A stretch of 64,000 bases of DNA from Bordetella hinzii LMG 13501. Lineage in GTDB: Bacteria > Pseudomonadota > Gammaproteobacteria > Burkholderiales > Burkholderiaceae_B. The notes below the pieces were generated by a model. The model did no database searches, had not been told where the DNA came from, and saw nothing but the letters and a program-made list of their open reading frames with translations. A program made the position numbers and the translations under genes. The DNA is taken from positions 1 to 64,000 of the forward strand of contig NZ_LRUJ01000019.1 of assembly GCF_001548475.1 (NCBI RefSeq). The letters run 5' to 3'. Of the stretch, positions 25,158 to 33,726 are shown in pieces (the stretch's first letter is position 1; every line of letters begins with the position of its first letter).

Positions 25158-26054
25158 ATGGAACTGCGGCATCTGCGCTATTTCGTGGCCGTCGCCGAGG
25201 CCCTGCACTTCACGCGGGCGGCCCAGCGGCTGGGCATCGGCCAGCCGCCCCTGAGCCTGCAGATCCAGCAGCTCGAACGCGAGATCGGCACACCCCTGCT
25301 GCTGCGCCTGCCACGCGGCGTGGAGCTGACGGAGGCCGGCGCCCGCTTTCTGGAAGACGCCCGCGACATCCTGGCTGCCGCCGACCGCGCCGTGGAAACC
25401 GCGCGCCGCCTGGGCCGGGGCGAACGCGGCTCGGTCAGCGTGGGCTTTACGGCTTCGGCCGTCTTCCATCCCTATCTTCCGCGCGCCATCCGCGCCTATC
25501 GTGACCGCTATCCCGGCGTCCAGCTGTCGCTGTCCGAAAGCACATCGCGCGCGCTGCTGCAGGCTTTGCGCCTGGGCGAAGTGGATGTGGCCTTCGTGCG
25601 CCCGCCGTATGCGCTGGACCCGGCGTGCGCCTCCGAGCGCGTCATGGACGAACCCATGCTGGTCGCCCTGCCGCCAGGACATGCCCTGTGCCGCAGGCGC
25701 AGCGTGCCCATGAAGGCCTTGGCCGACGAAGCGTTCGTGCTGTATCCGCGGCCCATCGGGGCCGGCCTGTACGATGCCATCCTGTCGGCCTGCCTGCGCG
25801 CCGGCTTCACGCCCCGCGTCATCCAGGAAGCGCCGCAGATGGCTTCCATCATCAGCCTGGTGGCCGCCGGCGTGGGCATCTCCATTGTCCCGGCCGCCAT
25901 GCGCCATATGGGGGCCGAAGGCATCGAATACCGGCCCATACGCGGCGATGCGCCGCGCGCCCTGCTGGACATGGCCTACCGGCGCCATGAACGCTCCACT
26001 GCCGCCCGCCATGCCATCGCCCTGCTGCGCGAACTGGCGCCGCCGGCCGCCTGA
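25158..26054 (+). CDS. LysR family transcriptional regulator
   Basis: A 298-residue LysR-type regulator. The N terminus MELRHLRYFVAVAEALHFTR and the GQPPLSLQIQQLEREIGTPL helix are typical of the CatM/BenM-like branch, followed by an effector-binding domain (SVGFTASAVFHPYLP, then VAAGVGISIVPAAM). The ATG at 25158 is chosen over an in-frame start 18 bp upstream because it matches the family N terminus. It is divergent from, and probably regulates, the MFS exporter gene. Confidence 0.93.
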   Translation: MELRHLRYFVAVAEALHFTRAAQRLGIGQPPLSLQIQQLEREIGTPLLLRLPRGVELTEAGARFLEDARDILAAADRAVETARRLGRGERGSVSVGFTASAVFHPYLPRAIRAYRDRYPGVQLSLSESTSRALLQALRLGEVDVAFVRPPYALDPACASERVMDEPMLVALPPGHALCRRRSVPMKALADEAFVLYPRPIGAGLYDAILSACLRAGFTPRVIQEAPQMASIISLVAAGVGISIVPAAMRHMGAEGIEYRPIRGDAPRALLDMAYRRHERSTAARHAIALLRELAPPAA

Positions 26055-26119
26055 AGCCCACGCGGCGCCTGCGATCTAGTATTCTTCCCCGGCTGTTTCA
26101 TCGCCCATAGAGGATCGTC

Positions 26120-26923
26120 ATGCCTGCCCTGAAAGTCGGAATCGCCGGATTCGGCGCCATCGGCCAAGCCGTCGCCCACACCCTGGACCATGGGCTGCCC
26201 GGGCTGAAGCTCGCCGCCATCGCCGTGCGCGATCCGCAGCGCCATGCCGGCCGGAGCTGGCAGGGCGCCGCGCCGGTCTTCACGGACCTGGCCGGGCTGG
26301 CGGACCGCTGCGATCTGGTGGTCGAGGCCGCGCCCGCCGCCGTCTTCCGCGAGCTGTCCGAGCCGGTGCTTCGCGCCGGCAAGAAGCTGATGGTGCTCAG
26401 CTCCGGCGCCCTGCTGCGCAATGAAGACCTGATCGCCCTGGCCCGCGAGCATGGCGGGCAGATCATCATTCCTTCGGGCGCCATCCTGGGCCTGGACGCC
26501 CTGACCGCCGCCGCCGAAGGCAAGATCCATTCGGTCACCATGATCACCCGCAAGCCGCCGCGCGGCCTGGCCGGCGCCCCCTATCTGGAAACCCATCGCA
26601 TCGACCTGGCCGGCATCACCGAACCCACGCTGGTATTCCGGGGCTCGCCGCGCGACGCGGCCGTGGGCTTTCCGGCCAATCTCAACGTCGCGGTCAGCGT
26701 CTCGCTGGCTGGCATCGGCGCGGACCGGACCACCCTGGAGATCTGGGCCGATCCCGGCGTTACCCGCAATGTGCACCGCGTCGAAGTGGACTCGGACGCG
26801 GCCAGTTTCTCCATGGAAATCCAGAACATCCCTTCTGAGAACCCCAAGACGGGCCGGATCACCGCCCAGAGCGTCGTTGCCGCGCTGCGCAAGCTCACCG
26901 CCCCGCTGCGCGTGGGGACCTGA
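26120..26923 (+). CDS. nadX: L-aspartate dehydrogenase (NadX-type)
   Basis: A 267-residue NAD(P)-dependent enzyme that oxidises L-aspartate to iminoaspartate, an alternative to NadB in NAD synthesis. The N-terminal Rossmann motif is GIAGFGAIGQAV (residues about 6-17). The C-terminal DUF108 catalytic region includes FPANLNVAVSVSLAGIGADR and VEVDSDAASFSMEIQNIPSE, both characteristic of aspartate dehydrogenases. No nadA or nadC is nearby, so participation in NAD synthesis rather than aspartate catabolism is inferred. It stands alone between LysR and cyclic-di-GMP genes. Confidence 0.9.
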   Translation: MPALKVGIAGFGAIGQAVAHTLDHGLPGLKLAAIAVRDPQRHAGRSWQGAAPVFTDLAGLADRCDLVVEAAPAAVFRELSEPVLRAGKKLMVLSSGALLRNEDLIALAREHGGQIIIPSGAILGLDALTAAAEGKIHSVTMITRKPPRGLAGAPYLETHRIDLAGITEPTLVFRGSPRDAAVGFPANLNVAVSVSLAGIGADRTTLEIWADPGVTRNVHRVEVDSDAASFSMEIQNIPSENPKTGRITAQSVVAALRKLTAPLRVGT

Positions 26924-26932
26924 AAAAAAATA

Positions 26933-26946
26933 GATTGTCGACAATC
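26933..26946. promoter_or_regulatory. perfect palindrome GATTGTCGACAATC, GntR-type operator candidate
   Basis: This 14-bp perfect palindrome contains TTGTCGACAA, which fits the TNGTNNACNA pattern of many FadR/FCD-type GntR regulators. It lies 10 bp after nadX and 121 bp before the MHYT-GGDEF-EAL gene. No GntR gene is in the window. Confidence 0.45.
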
Positions 26947-27066
26947 GGGCAAGGCAAAAATCGGATACGCTTTCGCGCTCGCGGATCTTCTTGCGCCACC
27001 CCGGCCTGCCCGGCTCCACTGCCCCCTTATGTCGCGCCTGCCTGATCTGCCTCGCGGAGGCCTTTA

Positions 27067-29145
27067 ATGCTTGTCGGAAATTACGACCCCACCCTGGTGC
27101 TGGTATCCCTCGGGGTCGCCATCCTGGCCTCCTATACGGCGTTGGGCATGGCCAGCCGCGTGACGTCCGCGCGAGGCCCGGCGGCACGCGGCTGGCTATT
27201 CGGCGGCGCCTGCGCCATGGGCCTGGGCATCTGGTCCATGCATTTCGTGGGCATGCTGGCCTTCAGCCTGCCCATCGCCCTGGGCTATGACCTGACGCTT
27301 ACGGGGCTGTCGCTGCTCATCGCCATCATCTGCTCGGCATTCGCGCTCTGGGTGGTCACGCGCGCCGCGCTGCCGAAGTGGCGCCTGGCGGGCGCGGCCA
27401 TGCTGATGGGCTGCGGCATCGCCGCCATGCACTATGTGGGCATGGAAGCGATGCGCATGTATCCGGCCATCGAGTATTCGCCCTGGCTCTTCCTGCTGTC
27501 GGTCATGGTAGCCATCCTGGCCTCGGGCGCGGCGCTGTGGATCACGCACCATCTGCGCCACAACCGGCCCGGCGCGCCGGCCTACCGGGTCTGCGCCGCG
27601 GTCGTCATGGGCCTGGCCATCGTCGGCATGCACTATACCGGCATGGCGGCCGCGCGCTTTGCCGAAGGCAGCGTCTGCATGGCCGTGCTGCATGGCATCA
27701 GCGCCGGCTGGCTCGCCGCCAGCGTCACCGCCGTGACGCTGAGCGTGCTGGGCATCGCCCTGGTGGTGGCGGTGCTGGACACGCGCCTGGAGGCGCGCAC
27801 CTCGGCCCTGGCGAGCTCCCTGGCCCAGGCCAATGAAGAACTGCTGCACCTGGCGCTGCATGACGCGCTGACCCAATTGCCCAACCGCGCCCTGCTCGAC
27901 GAACGCCTGATCCAATCCATCACGCGCGCCAAGGCCGCGCGCGGCCACTTCGCCGTGCTGTGCATCGACCTGGACGGTTTCAAGGCCGTCAATGACGCCT
28001 ACGGCCACCAGAGCGGCGACAGCCTGCTGCGCCAGCTGGCGCAGCGCATCCAGACCGAGGTGCTGCGTCCGGGCGATTCGGTGGCCCGCCTGGGCGGCGA
28101 CGAATTCATCGTCGTGGCCGAGGTGGTCGAACCCACCGATGCCGCCAACCTGGCCGAAAAGCTGATCGATGCGCTGTCGCGCGAGATCATCGTCGATGGC
28201 CACACGCTGTCGGTCACGGCCAGCGTGGGTATTTCCATCTACCCGGGCGATGGCGAAGATGGCCATACCCTGCTGACCCACGCCGACGCGGCCATGTATC
28301 ACGCCAAGCGTCTGGGCCGCGACCGGCGCTACAGCTATTTCGAGCCGGCCATGAACGAGAACGCGCGCGAGCAGCTGCAACTGCTGCAGGACTTGCGCCA
28401 GGCCCGCGCGCGCGGCGAGCTCGTGCTGCACTACCAGCCCAAATTCATCGCGCCGTCCGGCCCGGTGGTGGGCGCCGAGGCCTTGCTGCGCTGGAACCAC
28501 CCCAAGCGCGGCCTGATTTCGCCCTCCGAGTTCATCCCTATCGCCGAACGCACCGGACTGATCTTCTCCATCGGGGAATGGGTGCTGGACGAGGCCTGCC
28601 GCCAGATGCGCATCTGGCGCGACCTCGGCCATGGCAACTGGACCGTGGCGGTCAACCTGTCGGCCATGCAATTTTCCCAGGCCGGCCTGGTCGACACCAT
28701 CCGCGACACGCTGGCGCGCCACCTGCTGCCGGCCAGCTGCCTGGCCATCGAGATCACCGAAACCACCGCCATGCGCGACGCCGAGGCCAGCCTGGCCGTG
28801 CTGCGCGAACTGGCCTCGCTGGGCGTGTCCATCTCCATCGACGATTTCGGCACCGGCTATTCCAGCCTGCTCTACCTCAAGCGGCTGCCGGCCAGCGAAC
28901 TCAAGATCGACCGCGGTTTCATCAACCAGCTCGAACATGACCAGGAAGACGCGGCCATCGTGTCGGCCATCATCGCGCTGGGCCAGCGCCTGAACCTGAA
29001 AATCGTCGCCGAAGGCGTGGAGACCCCGGCCCAGCAGCGCTTCCTGACGGACCTGGGCTGCGACTCGCTGCAAGGCTTTTTACTGGGCAAACCCCTGCCG
29101 GCCCAGGACTTCCTCAAGGCGGACTTCGCCCGCCGGGCGGAGTGA
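27067..29145 (+). CDS. MHYT-GGDEF-EAL cyclic-di-GMP signalling protein
   Basis: A 692-residue inner-membrane protein. The N-terminal MHYT sensor region has seven hydrophobic helices and three signature motifs: SMHFVGM (57-63), AMHYVGM (120-126) and GMHYTGM (187-193). The family is proposed to bind copper and sense oxygen, CO or NO. A GGDEF domain follows with an intact active site (GGDEF 343-347) and an inhibitory RxxD site (RPGD 334-337). Then comes an EAL domain with EALLRW (471-476), DDFGTGYSSL and AEGVET retained. Both synthesis and breakdown of cyclic-di-GMP look possible. GGAGG lies 6 bases upstream of the ATG. Confidence 0.95.
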   Translation: MLVGNYDPTLVLVSLGVAILASYTALGMASRVTSARGPAARGWLFGGACAMGLGIWSMHFVGMLAFSLPIALGYDLTLTGLSLLIAIICSAFALWVVTRAALPKWRLAGAAMLMGCGIAAMHYVGMEAMRMYPAIEYSPWLFLLSVMVAILASGAALWITHHLRHNRPGAPAYRVCAAVVMGLAIVGMHYTGMAAARFAEGSVCMAVLHGISAGWLAASVTAVTLSVLGIALVVAVLDTRLEARTSALASSLAQANEELLHLALHDALTQLPNRALLDERLIQSITRAKAARGHFAVLCIDLDGFKAVNDAYGHQSGDSLLRQLAQRIQTEVLRPGDSVARLGGDEFIVVAEVVEPTDAANLAEKLIDALSREIIVDGHTLSVTASVGISIYPGDGEDGHTLLTHADAAMYHAKRLGRDRRYSYFEPAMNENAREQLQLLQDLRQARARGELVLHYQPKFIAPSGPVVGAEALLRWNHPKRGLISPSEFIPIAERTGLIFSIGEWVLDEACRQMRIWRDLGHGNWTVAVNLSAMQFSQAGLVDTIRDTLARHLLPASCLAIEITETTAMRDAEASLAVLRELASLGVSISIDDFGTGYSSLLYLKRLPASELKIDRGFINQLEHDQEDAAIVSAIIALGQRLNLKIVAEGVETPAQQRFLTDLGCDSLQGFLLGKPLPAQDFLKADFARRAE

Positions 29146-29192
29146 GGCCGCGCCCCGCTTGCCAGGCGAACCTCCTATCCGCTACAAACAAA

Positions 29193-29218
29193 GGCGCCGC
29201 GCCGGGACCCGCGGCGCC
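29193..29218 (+). terminator. GC-rich hairpin after the MHYT gene
   Basis: GGCGCCGCG (29193-29201) pairs with CGCGGCGCC (29210-29218) across an 8-base loop, 48 bp after the MHYT gene. Only a weak CTTTC-like tail follows, so it is a doubtful intrinsic terminator. Confidence 0.35.
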
Positions 29219-29246
29219 CTTCATCCCGGTCCCCAGAGACTGAGCC

Positions 29247-30362
29247 ATGCGCCTTCGTCCGGACGTCGATTTTCAACAAGTGCTGTCCCGCAGCCTGCTT
29301 GACCTCTTCATCCGGATCAGCCTCATCGGCGGGCTGGTCTATTGGTGCTACCGGGTCGCCGAACCCTTCATCGGCCTGCTGCTCTGGTCCATCATCCTGG
29401 CCGTCACCCTGGCGCCCATCCACCAGCGCCTGGCGCGCTGGCTGGGCGGGCGGCCGAAATCGGCCTCGCTGCTGCTGGTCATCCTGACCCTGCTCGCCTT
29501 CATGATCCCCGGCGCGCTCCTGGCCGGCTCCCTGGCCGAAAGCCTGCCGCGGCTGTTCCATCATGCCGAGGGCCAGCCCACGCTGCGCATCCCCGATCCA
29601 CCGGACTTTATCTCCAGCCTGCCGTTGGTCGGCGGCCGCCTGCACGACGCCTGGGCCTTGGCCACCGAAAACGTCGAGACCGCGCTCAAACCGCTGCAGC
29701 CCGTACTGACAGCCGCGGCGAAATGGCTGCTCAACAGCGCAACGACCGCCGGCATGGAATTCCTGATCTTCCTGGCGGCGGTCGCGATCGCCGGGCTGGT
29801 CCTCGTCTACGGCCGGCACAGCAAGCGCATGGCCGATGATATCGCCGCCCGCATCGCCGGCCCGCAGCGCGGCCATGAGCTGGTCCAGCTGACGGCCACG
29901 ACCATCCGGGCCGTGGCTCAGGGCGTCATCGGCGTGGCCTTGATCCAGTCGGCGCTGGGCGGACTGGGCATGCTGGTAGCGGGCGTGCCGGGCGCCGGCA
30001 TCTGGGCCATCGTGGCGCTGGCCGTGTGCATCGTGCAGCTGCCCATCCTGGTGGTGCTGCTGCCCGCGGCCATCTATGTGTTCATGAACAACAGCACGCC
30101 GATGGCCGTGGGCTTCGCGGTCTGGTGCGTGCTGGTGGGTCTGCTGGACAACATCCTCAAGCCGCTGATGCTGGCGCGCGGCATCAGCATCCCGCTGCCC
30201 ATCATCCTGATCGGCGCGCTGGGCGGCGTGATCGCCGCCGGCCTGGTCGGCCTGTTCCTGGGCCCCGTGGGATTCGCGCTGGGCTATGTGCTGTTCATGC
30301 AGTGGGTGCGCGACCCCATGGTCGACGGCCAGGTCAGGTCTTCAGGCGATAGCCGGTCTTGA
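29247..30362 (+). CDS. AI-2E/PerM family membrane transporter
   Basis: A 371-residue polytopic protein of the AI-2E family (PerM, YdiK, TqsA). It has two N-terminal helices ([36 protein letters not shown]), a central soluble region, and the conserved C-terminal [20 protein letters not shown] block. Some members export the autoinducer AI-2 or ions; the function here is not assignable. The last 29 bp overlap the 3' end of the convergent ABC-2 permease gene. Confidence 0.9.
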   Translation: MRLRPDVDFQQVLSRSLLDLFIRISLIGGLVYWCYRVAEPFIGLLLWSIILAVTLAPIHQRLARWLGGRPKSASLLLVILTLLAFMIPGALLAGSLAESLPRLFHHAEGQPTLRIPDPPDFISSLPLVGGRLHDAWALATENVETALKPLQPVLTAAAKWLLNSATTAGMEFLIFLAAVAIAGLVLVYGRHSKRMADDIAARIAGPQRGHELVQLTATTIRAVAQGVIGVALIQSALGGLGMLVAGVPGAGIWAIVALAVCIVQLPILVVLLPAAIYVFMNNSTPMAVGFAVWCVLVGLLDNILKPLMLARGISIPLPIILIGALGGVIAAGLVGLFLGPVGFALGYVLFMQWVRDPMVDGQVRSSGDSRS

Positions 30363-31095
30363 AAATCCAGCGCACTGTCGCCAGGCAGATCGCCAGAAAA
30401 AGCAGCGTCATGCCTATGCTTACCCCGAGGTTGACGTCGGCCACGCCGAAAAAGCTCCAGCGAAAGCCGCTCACCAGGTAGACCACGGGGTTGAACAGCG
30501 TGACGGTCTGCCAGAACGGCGGCAGCATGTGGATGGAATAGAAGGTGCCGCCCAGGAAGGTCAGCGGCGTGATAATCATCAGCGGAATGATCTGCAGCTT
30601 CTCGAAGCCGTCGGCCCATACTCCGATGATGAAGCCGAACAGGCTGAAGGTCACCGCCGTGAACACCAGGAAGACCACCATCCACACCGGATGTTGGATT
30701 TCGTAGGCGACAAACAGCCTGGCCGTGGCCAGCATGATGATGCCCAGCAGGATGGACTTGCTGGCCGCCGCGCCCACATAGCCCATGACGATCTCGACAT
30801 AGGAAATCGGCGCGGAGTGGATTTCGTAGATGGTGCCCGAAAAGCGCGGCATATAGATGCCAAACGAGGCATTGGCCACGCTCTGCGTCAACAGCGACAG
30901 CATGATCATGCCGGGCACGATGAAGGCACCATAGCTCACGCCGCCGATCTCGACCATGTGCGAACCGATGGCCGAACCGAACACCACGAAATACAGCGAA
31001 GTCGAAATCACTGGCGAGGCGACGCTTTGCATGAGCGTGCGCCAGGCGCGGGCCATTTCGAAGAGATAGATGGCGCGGACCGCATACCAATTCAT
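30334..31095 (-). CDS. ABC-2 type transporter permease (YadH-like)
   Basis: A 253-residue permease of the ABC-2 exporter family with six hydrophobic segments. [26 protein letters not shown] at the N terminus and the central [21 protein letters not shown] amphipathic loop are typical of YadH-like exporters. It overlaps the upstream ATPase gene by 4 bp, so the two form one transporter. Exported substrate unknown. Confidence 0.92.
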   Translation of the reverse strand: MNWYAVRAIYLFEMARAWRTLMQSVASPVISTSLYFVVFGSAIGSHMVEIGGVSYGAFIVPGMIMLSLLTQSVANASFGIYMPRFSGTIYEIHSAPISYVEIVMGYVGAAASKSILLGIIMLATARLFVAYEIQHPVWMVVFLVFTAVTFSLFGFIIGVWADGFEKLQIIPLMIITPLTFLGGTFYSIHMLPPFWQTVTLFNPVVYLVSGFRWSFFGVADVNLGVSIGMTLLFLAICLATVRWIFKTGYRLKT

Positions 31096-32051
31096 GATTG
31101 TGCACTCACCAGACTGACAAAGATCTCCTCCAGCGTGCTTTCGGAGGACTGCAGGTCATTGAAGCCTATGCCCAGGGCGTCGAGTTCGCGCAATAGCGGC
31201 TGCACGGGGTTGACCTCGCCCTGGGTGTCGTAGGTGTAGATGAGCGAGCCGCCGTCCTCGCCCAGCGCCAGGTCGTAATGCGACAAGGCCGCCGGCACGG
31301 CCGCCAGCGGCGCCGTCAGGATGAAGACCAGCTGCTTCTTGCCCAGCTTGCGCATCAGCGCATGAGTCTGCTCCACCAGGATGATCTCGCCCTTGCGTAT
31401 GACGCCGACGCGGTCGGCCATCTCCTGGGCTTCCTCGATGTAGTGGGTGGTGAGGATGATGGTCACGCCCTGCTCTCGCAGGCGCCGCACCATCTCCCAC
31501 ATGCCCCGGCGCAATTCCACGTCCACGCCGGCGGTCGGTTCGTCCAGGAAAAGAATGCGCGGTTCATGCGACAACGCCTTGGCGATCATGACGCGGCGTT
31601 TCATGCCGCCGGACAGCGCCATGATGCGGCTGTCTTTCTTGTCCCAGAGGGAGAGATCGCGCAGGATACGCTCGATCAGGGCGGGATTGGCGGGCTTGCC
31701 GAACAGGCCGCGGCTGAAACTCACGGTATTCCAGACCGTCTCGAAGGCGTCGGTGGTCAGCTCCTGGGGCACCAGCCCAATGGCCTGGCGGGCGGCCCGA
31801 TAGGCTTTCACGTTGTCATGGCCATCGGCCAGCACGCGCCCGCTGCTGGCATTGACGATGCCGCAGATGATGCTGATCAGCGTGGTCTTTCCCGCGCCAT
31901 TGGGGCCGAGCAGGGCGAAAATTTCGCCACGCCGGATTTCCAGGTTGATGTTCTTCAGGGCTTGATGCCCCGAGGCATAGATCTTGGAGAGGTCCTGTAC
32001 GGAAATCACACTATCGCCGGGCACGGCAACCTCGCTTGTTATTCTGGCCAT
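31092..32051 (-). CDS. ABC exporter ATP-binding protein (YadG/CcmA-like)
   Basis: A 319-residue ATPase with Walker [11 protein letters not shown] (near residue 46), signature [16 protein letters not shown], Walker [13 protein letters not shown] and the H-loop [11 protein letters not shown]. The family resembles YadG. The ATG at 32051 ([10 protein letters not shown]) is chosen; the open frame runs 35 codons further but with non-family sequence. It partners the downstream ABC-2 permease by a 4-bp overlap. Confidence 0.92.
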   Translation of the reverse strand: MARITSEVAVPGDSVISVQDLSKIYASGHQALKNINLEIRRGEIFALLGPNGAGKTTLISIICGIVNASSGRVLADGHDNVKAYRAARQAIGLVPQELTTDAFETVWNTVSFSRGLFGKPANPALIERILRDLSLWDKKDSRIMALSGGMKRRVMIAKALSHEPRILFLDEPTAGVDVELRRGMWEMVRRLREQGVTIILTTHYIEEAQEMADRVGVIRKGEIILVEQTHALMRKLGKKQLVFILTAPLAAVPAALSHYDLALGEDGGSLIYTYDTQGEVNPVQPLLRELDALGIGFNDLQSSESTLEEIFVSLVSAQS

Positions 32052-32156
32052 GAAGGAGACACCCGTAACGATAACGCACTCATCGCGGGCGGCTCGAAGG
32101 CACGCGCCAAAGACTGATGTCGCGCCTACCGGCCAATTGAAACACAAGCGAAGCAC

Positions 32157-32184
32157 GGGCAGGCGCCGTTCATGGCGCCTGCCC
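32157..32184 (-). terminator. hairpin downstream of ohr
   Basis: GGGCAGGCGCC (32157-32167) and GGCGCCTGCCC (32174-32184) form an 11-bp stem with a 6-base loop just after the ohr stop codon. There is no T tract on either side, so it may act as an mRNA-stabilising hairpin or a weak terminator. Confidence 0.4.
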
Positions 32185-32197
32185 GCTCAGGCCGGCC

Positions 32198-32623
32198 TTA
32201 TGCCAGCGTCAGCGTGACGTCGATATTGCCGCGGGTGGCATTGGAGTACGGGCACACGATGTGGGCCTTGTCGATGAGCTGCTGCGCAACGGCGCGGTCC
32301 ATGCCCGGCAGCGAGATCGTCAGCTCGACCTCGATGCCGAAGCCGGTGGGCAGCGGGCCGATGCCCACCGCGCCCTGCACCGACACATCGCCGGGAATGG
32401 CGATATGGTCGCGGTTGGCCACGAATTTCATCGCGCCCAGGAAGCAGGCCGAATAGCCGGCGGCGAACAACTGCTCGGGGTTGGTGCCTTCGCCGCCCGC
32501 GCCCCCCAGCTCCTTGGGCGTGGTCAGTTTGATATCCAGCTGCTTGTCGGACGAGACGGCACGGCCATCACGGCCGCCGGTGGCCTGGGCATGGGCGCGA
32601 TAGAGGACTTTTTCGAGAGACAT
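32198..32623 (-). CDS. ohr: organic hydroperoxide resistance protein Ohr
   Basis: A 141-residue thiol peroxidase of the Ohr/OsmC family that reduces organic hydroperoxides using lipoylated partners. The catalytic cysteines are C60 ([10 protein letters not shown]) and C124 ([13 protein letters not shown]), at the exact positions typical of Ohr. The ATG at 32623 ([10 protein letters not shown]) starts the family N terminus. Two operator-like palindromes lie 63-91 bp upstream, and ohrR is the next gene upstream on the same strand. Confidence 0.96.
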   Translation of the reverse strand: MSLEKVLYRAHAQATGGRDGRAVSSDKQLDIKLTTPKELGGAGGEGTNPEQLFAAGYSACFLGAMKFVANRDHIAIPGDVSVQGAVGIGPLPTGFGIEVELTISLPGMDRAVAQQLIDKAHIVCPYSNATRGNIDVTLTLA

Positions 32624-32685
32624 GGTGGGTTCCTTTGAGGTAAACCGCGCCGAGGCACGGGATGACGGCACGCCGCCGGAGAAAA

Positions 32686-32726
32686 AATAGCTCGCTATTA
32701 AATCGTTCGCTATTTATACGATAAAT
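32686..32726. promoter_or_regulatory. putative OhrR operators upstream of ohr
   Basis: Two 14-bp dyads, AATAGCTCGCTATT (32686-32699) and AATCGTTCGCTATT (32701-32714), start 15 bp apart in the ohr promoter. A third dyad, ATTTAT-N3-ATAAAT, overlaps the second at 32712-32726. The first two match sites before ohrR. Confidence 0.6.
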
Positions 32727-32767
32727 CGATGCACTGCAATACACATCCCCGCATAATGCGGACCAGG

Positions 32768-33226
32768 TCAGCCCTGTTCGCCCTGCGCCAATTGCTCGCG
32801 CAGGCGCTCCAGGTGGGCCTTGAGGGCATGGACCTCCTCGGCCGAACACGCCAGGGCCTGGGCCACGCCCCGTGGCACCGACGCCGCCCGGGCCTTGAGG
32901 GCCTGGCCCTGCGGGGTCAGGCTGATGATGATCTGGCGCTCGTCATGCTGGCCCCGGTCGCGCCGCAACAGCGCGGCGGCCTCCAACCGCTTGAGCAGGG
33001 GCGTCAGTGTCGCGGAGTCCAGGAACAGGCGCTTGCCGATATCCGATAGCGTAAGCCCATCCTGCTCCCACAACACCATCATGACCAGATACTGCGGATA
33101 CGTCAGCCCCAGACCCGCCAGCAGCTTGCGGTAGACCTTGTTCATGGCCAGCGTGGTGGAATGCAGGGCGAAGCACAGCTGGTCATCGAGCAGCAGCGAG
33201 GGCGAGGAGGAGGTCTTGGGGGTCAT
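32768..33226 (-). CDS. ohrR: MarR-family peroxide sensor OhrR
   Basis: A 152-residue MarR-type repressor. The N-terminal segment [20 protein letters not shown] carries the reactive cysteine C18 of OhrR; oxidation by organic peroxide releases DNA. The winged helix follows ([37 protein letters not shown]). It lies upstream of ohr on the same strand. Two operator-like dyads upstream of its own start match those before ohr, so it should repress both genes. Confidence 0.95.
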   Translation of the reverse strand: MTPKTSSSPSLLLDDQLCFALHSTTLAMNKVYRKLLAGLGLTYPQYLVMMVLWEQDGLTLSDIGKRLFLDSATLTPLLKRLEAAALLRRDRGQHDERQIIISLTPQGQALKARAASVPRGVAQALACSAEEVHALKAHLERLREQLAQGEQG

Positions 33227-33241
33227 GATGTTGGGATATTA

Positions 33242-33270
33242 TATCGCGCACTATCCAATAGCAAGCGATT
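33242..33270. promoter_or_regulatory. putative OhrR operators upstream of ohrR
   Basis: AATAGCAAGCGATT (33257-33270) has the same AATMGY-NN-GCKATT form as the sites before ohr. TATCGCGCACTATC (33242-33255) is a weaker copy. Their starts are 15 bp apart, the same phasing as in front of ohr. Confidence 0.55.
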
Positions 33271-33283
33271 TTTCCTCCCCGCG

Positions 33284-33532
33284 CTAGTCTTCTTCGTCCG
33301 GCGCCTGGGTTGGCTGCAGCCACAGCGTAAGCGCGCTGGAGCAGGCGCCCATGGCCCAGAGCAAGAAAAAGGTCACGGTATAGAAGCCGCTGCGCCCGAC
33401 CGTATGAACGCCGAGGATAGCCACGTCCAGCGGGTCGATCAGGGCAAAGACAAGGCCGCTGGCCAGGCCCGCCGCCAGAAAGGACGGCCACAGCACCCCG
33501 ATCCAGAAGCCCAGGCTAGACGCGCGGCGCAT
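33284..33532 (-). CDS. small two- or three-helix membrane protein in the cco cluster
   Basis: An 82-residue hydrophobic protein with predicted helices at about residues 8-33 (GFWIGVLWPSFLAAGLASGL) and 46-73 (SGFYTVTFFLLWAMGACSSA) and an acidic tail (QAPDEED). It overlaps the short FixH-like gene by 17 bp and is the last gene of the leftward cco cluster. I do not recognise a family. Position suggests an accessory role in cbb3 oxidase assembly, which is inference only. Confidence 0.7.
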   Translation of the reverse strand: MRRASSLGFWIGVLWPSFLAAGLASGLVFALIDPLDVAILGVHTVGRSGFYTVTFFLLWAMGACSSALTLWLQPTQAPDEED

Positions 33533-33716
33533 GTTCCACCACCAGGCCGCGCCGGGCCGCCCCTTCGGCCGGCGGATCGGTATGGGAGACCGCGAGGTAA
33601 ATGGTCAGGCCGCAGCCGGCGATGGCCAGGGCCGGGCCGGCCATCAGAATCCATGGCCAGGGTTCACGCCACCAAGGGCCGGACGGTTTTTGCATCGCGC
33701 TCTCCGTGTTCTGCAT
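33516..33716 (-). CDS. short FixH/CcoH-like membrane anchor protein
   Basis: A 66-residue single-pass protein. WWREPWPWILMAGPALAIAG followed by a few helix residues and a PAEGAARRGLVV linker matches the N-terminal anchor of FixH/CcoH, an assembly factor of cbb3 oxidases. The usual periplasmic domain of about 100 residues is missing, so it is either a minimal CcoH or an eroded copy. The ATG at 33716 (MQNTESAMQ) is the likely start; a second ATG lies 7 codons on. It sits directly after ccoG, the standard ccoH place. Confidence 0.7.
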   Translation of the reverse strand: MQNTESAMQKPSGPWWREPWPWILMAGPALAIAGCGLTIYLAVSHTDPPAEGAARRGLVVEHAPRV

Positions 33717-33726
33717 GGCGCCCTCC

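Noticed and set aside
27196..29073. A 625-codon open frame antisense to the MHYT-GGDEF-EAL gene
   Set aside because: The composition is of shadow type (Q, H, G, R repeats), while the opposite strand has intact catalytic motifs.
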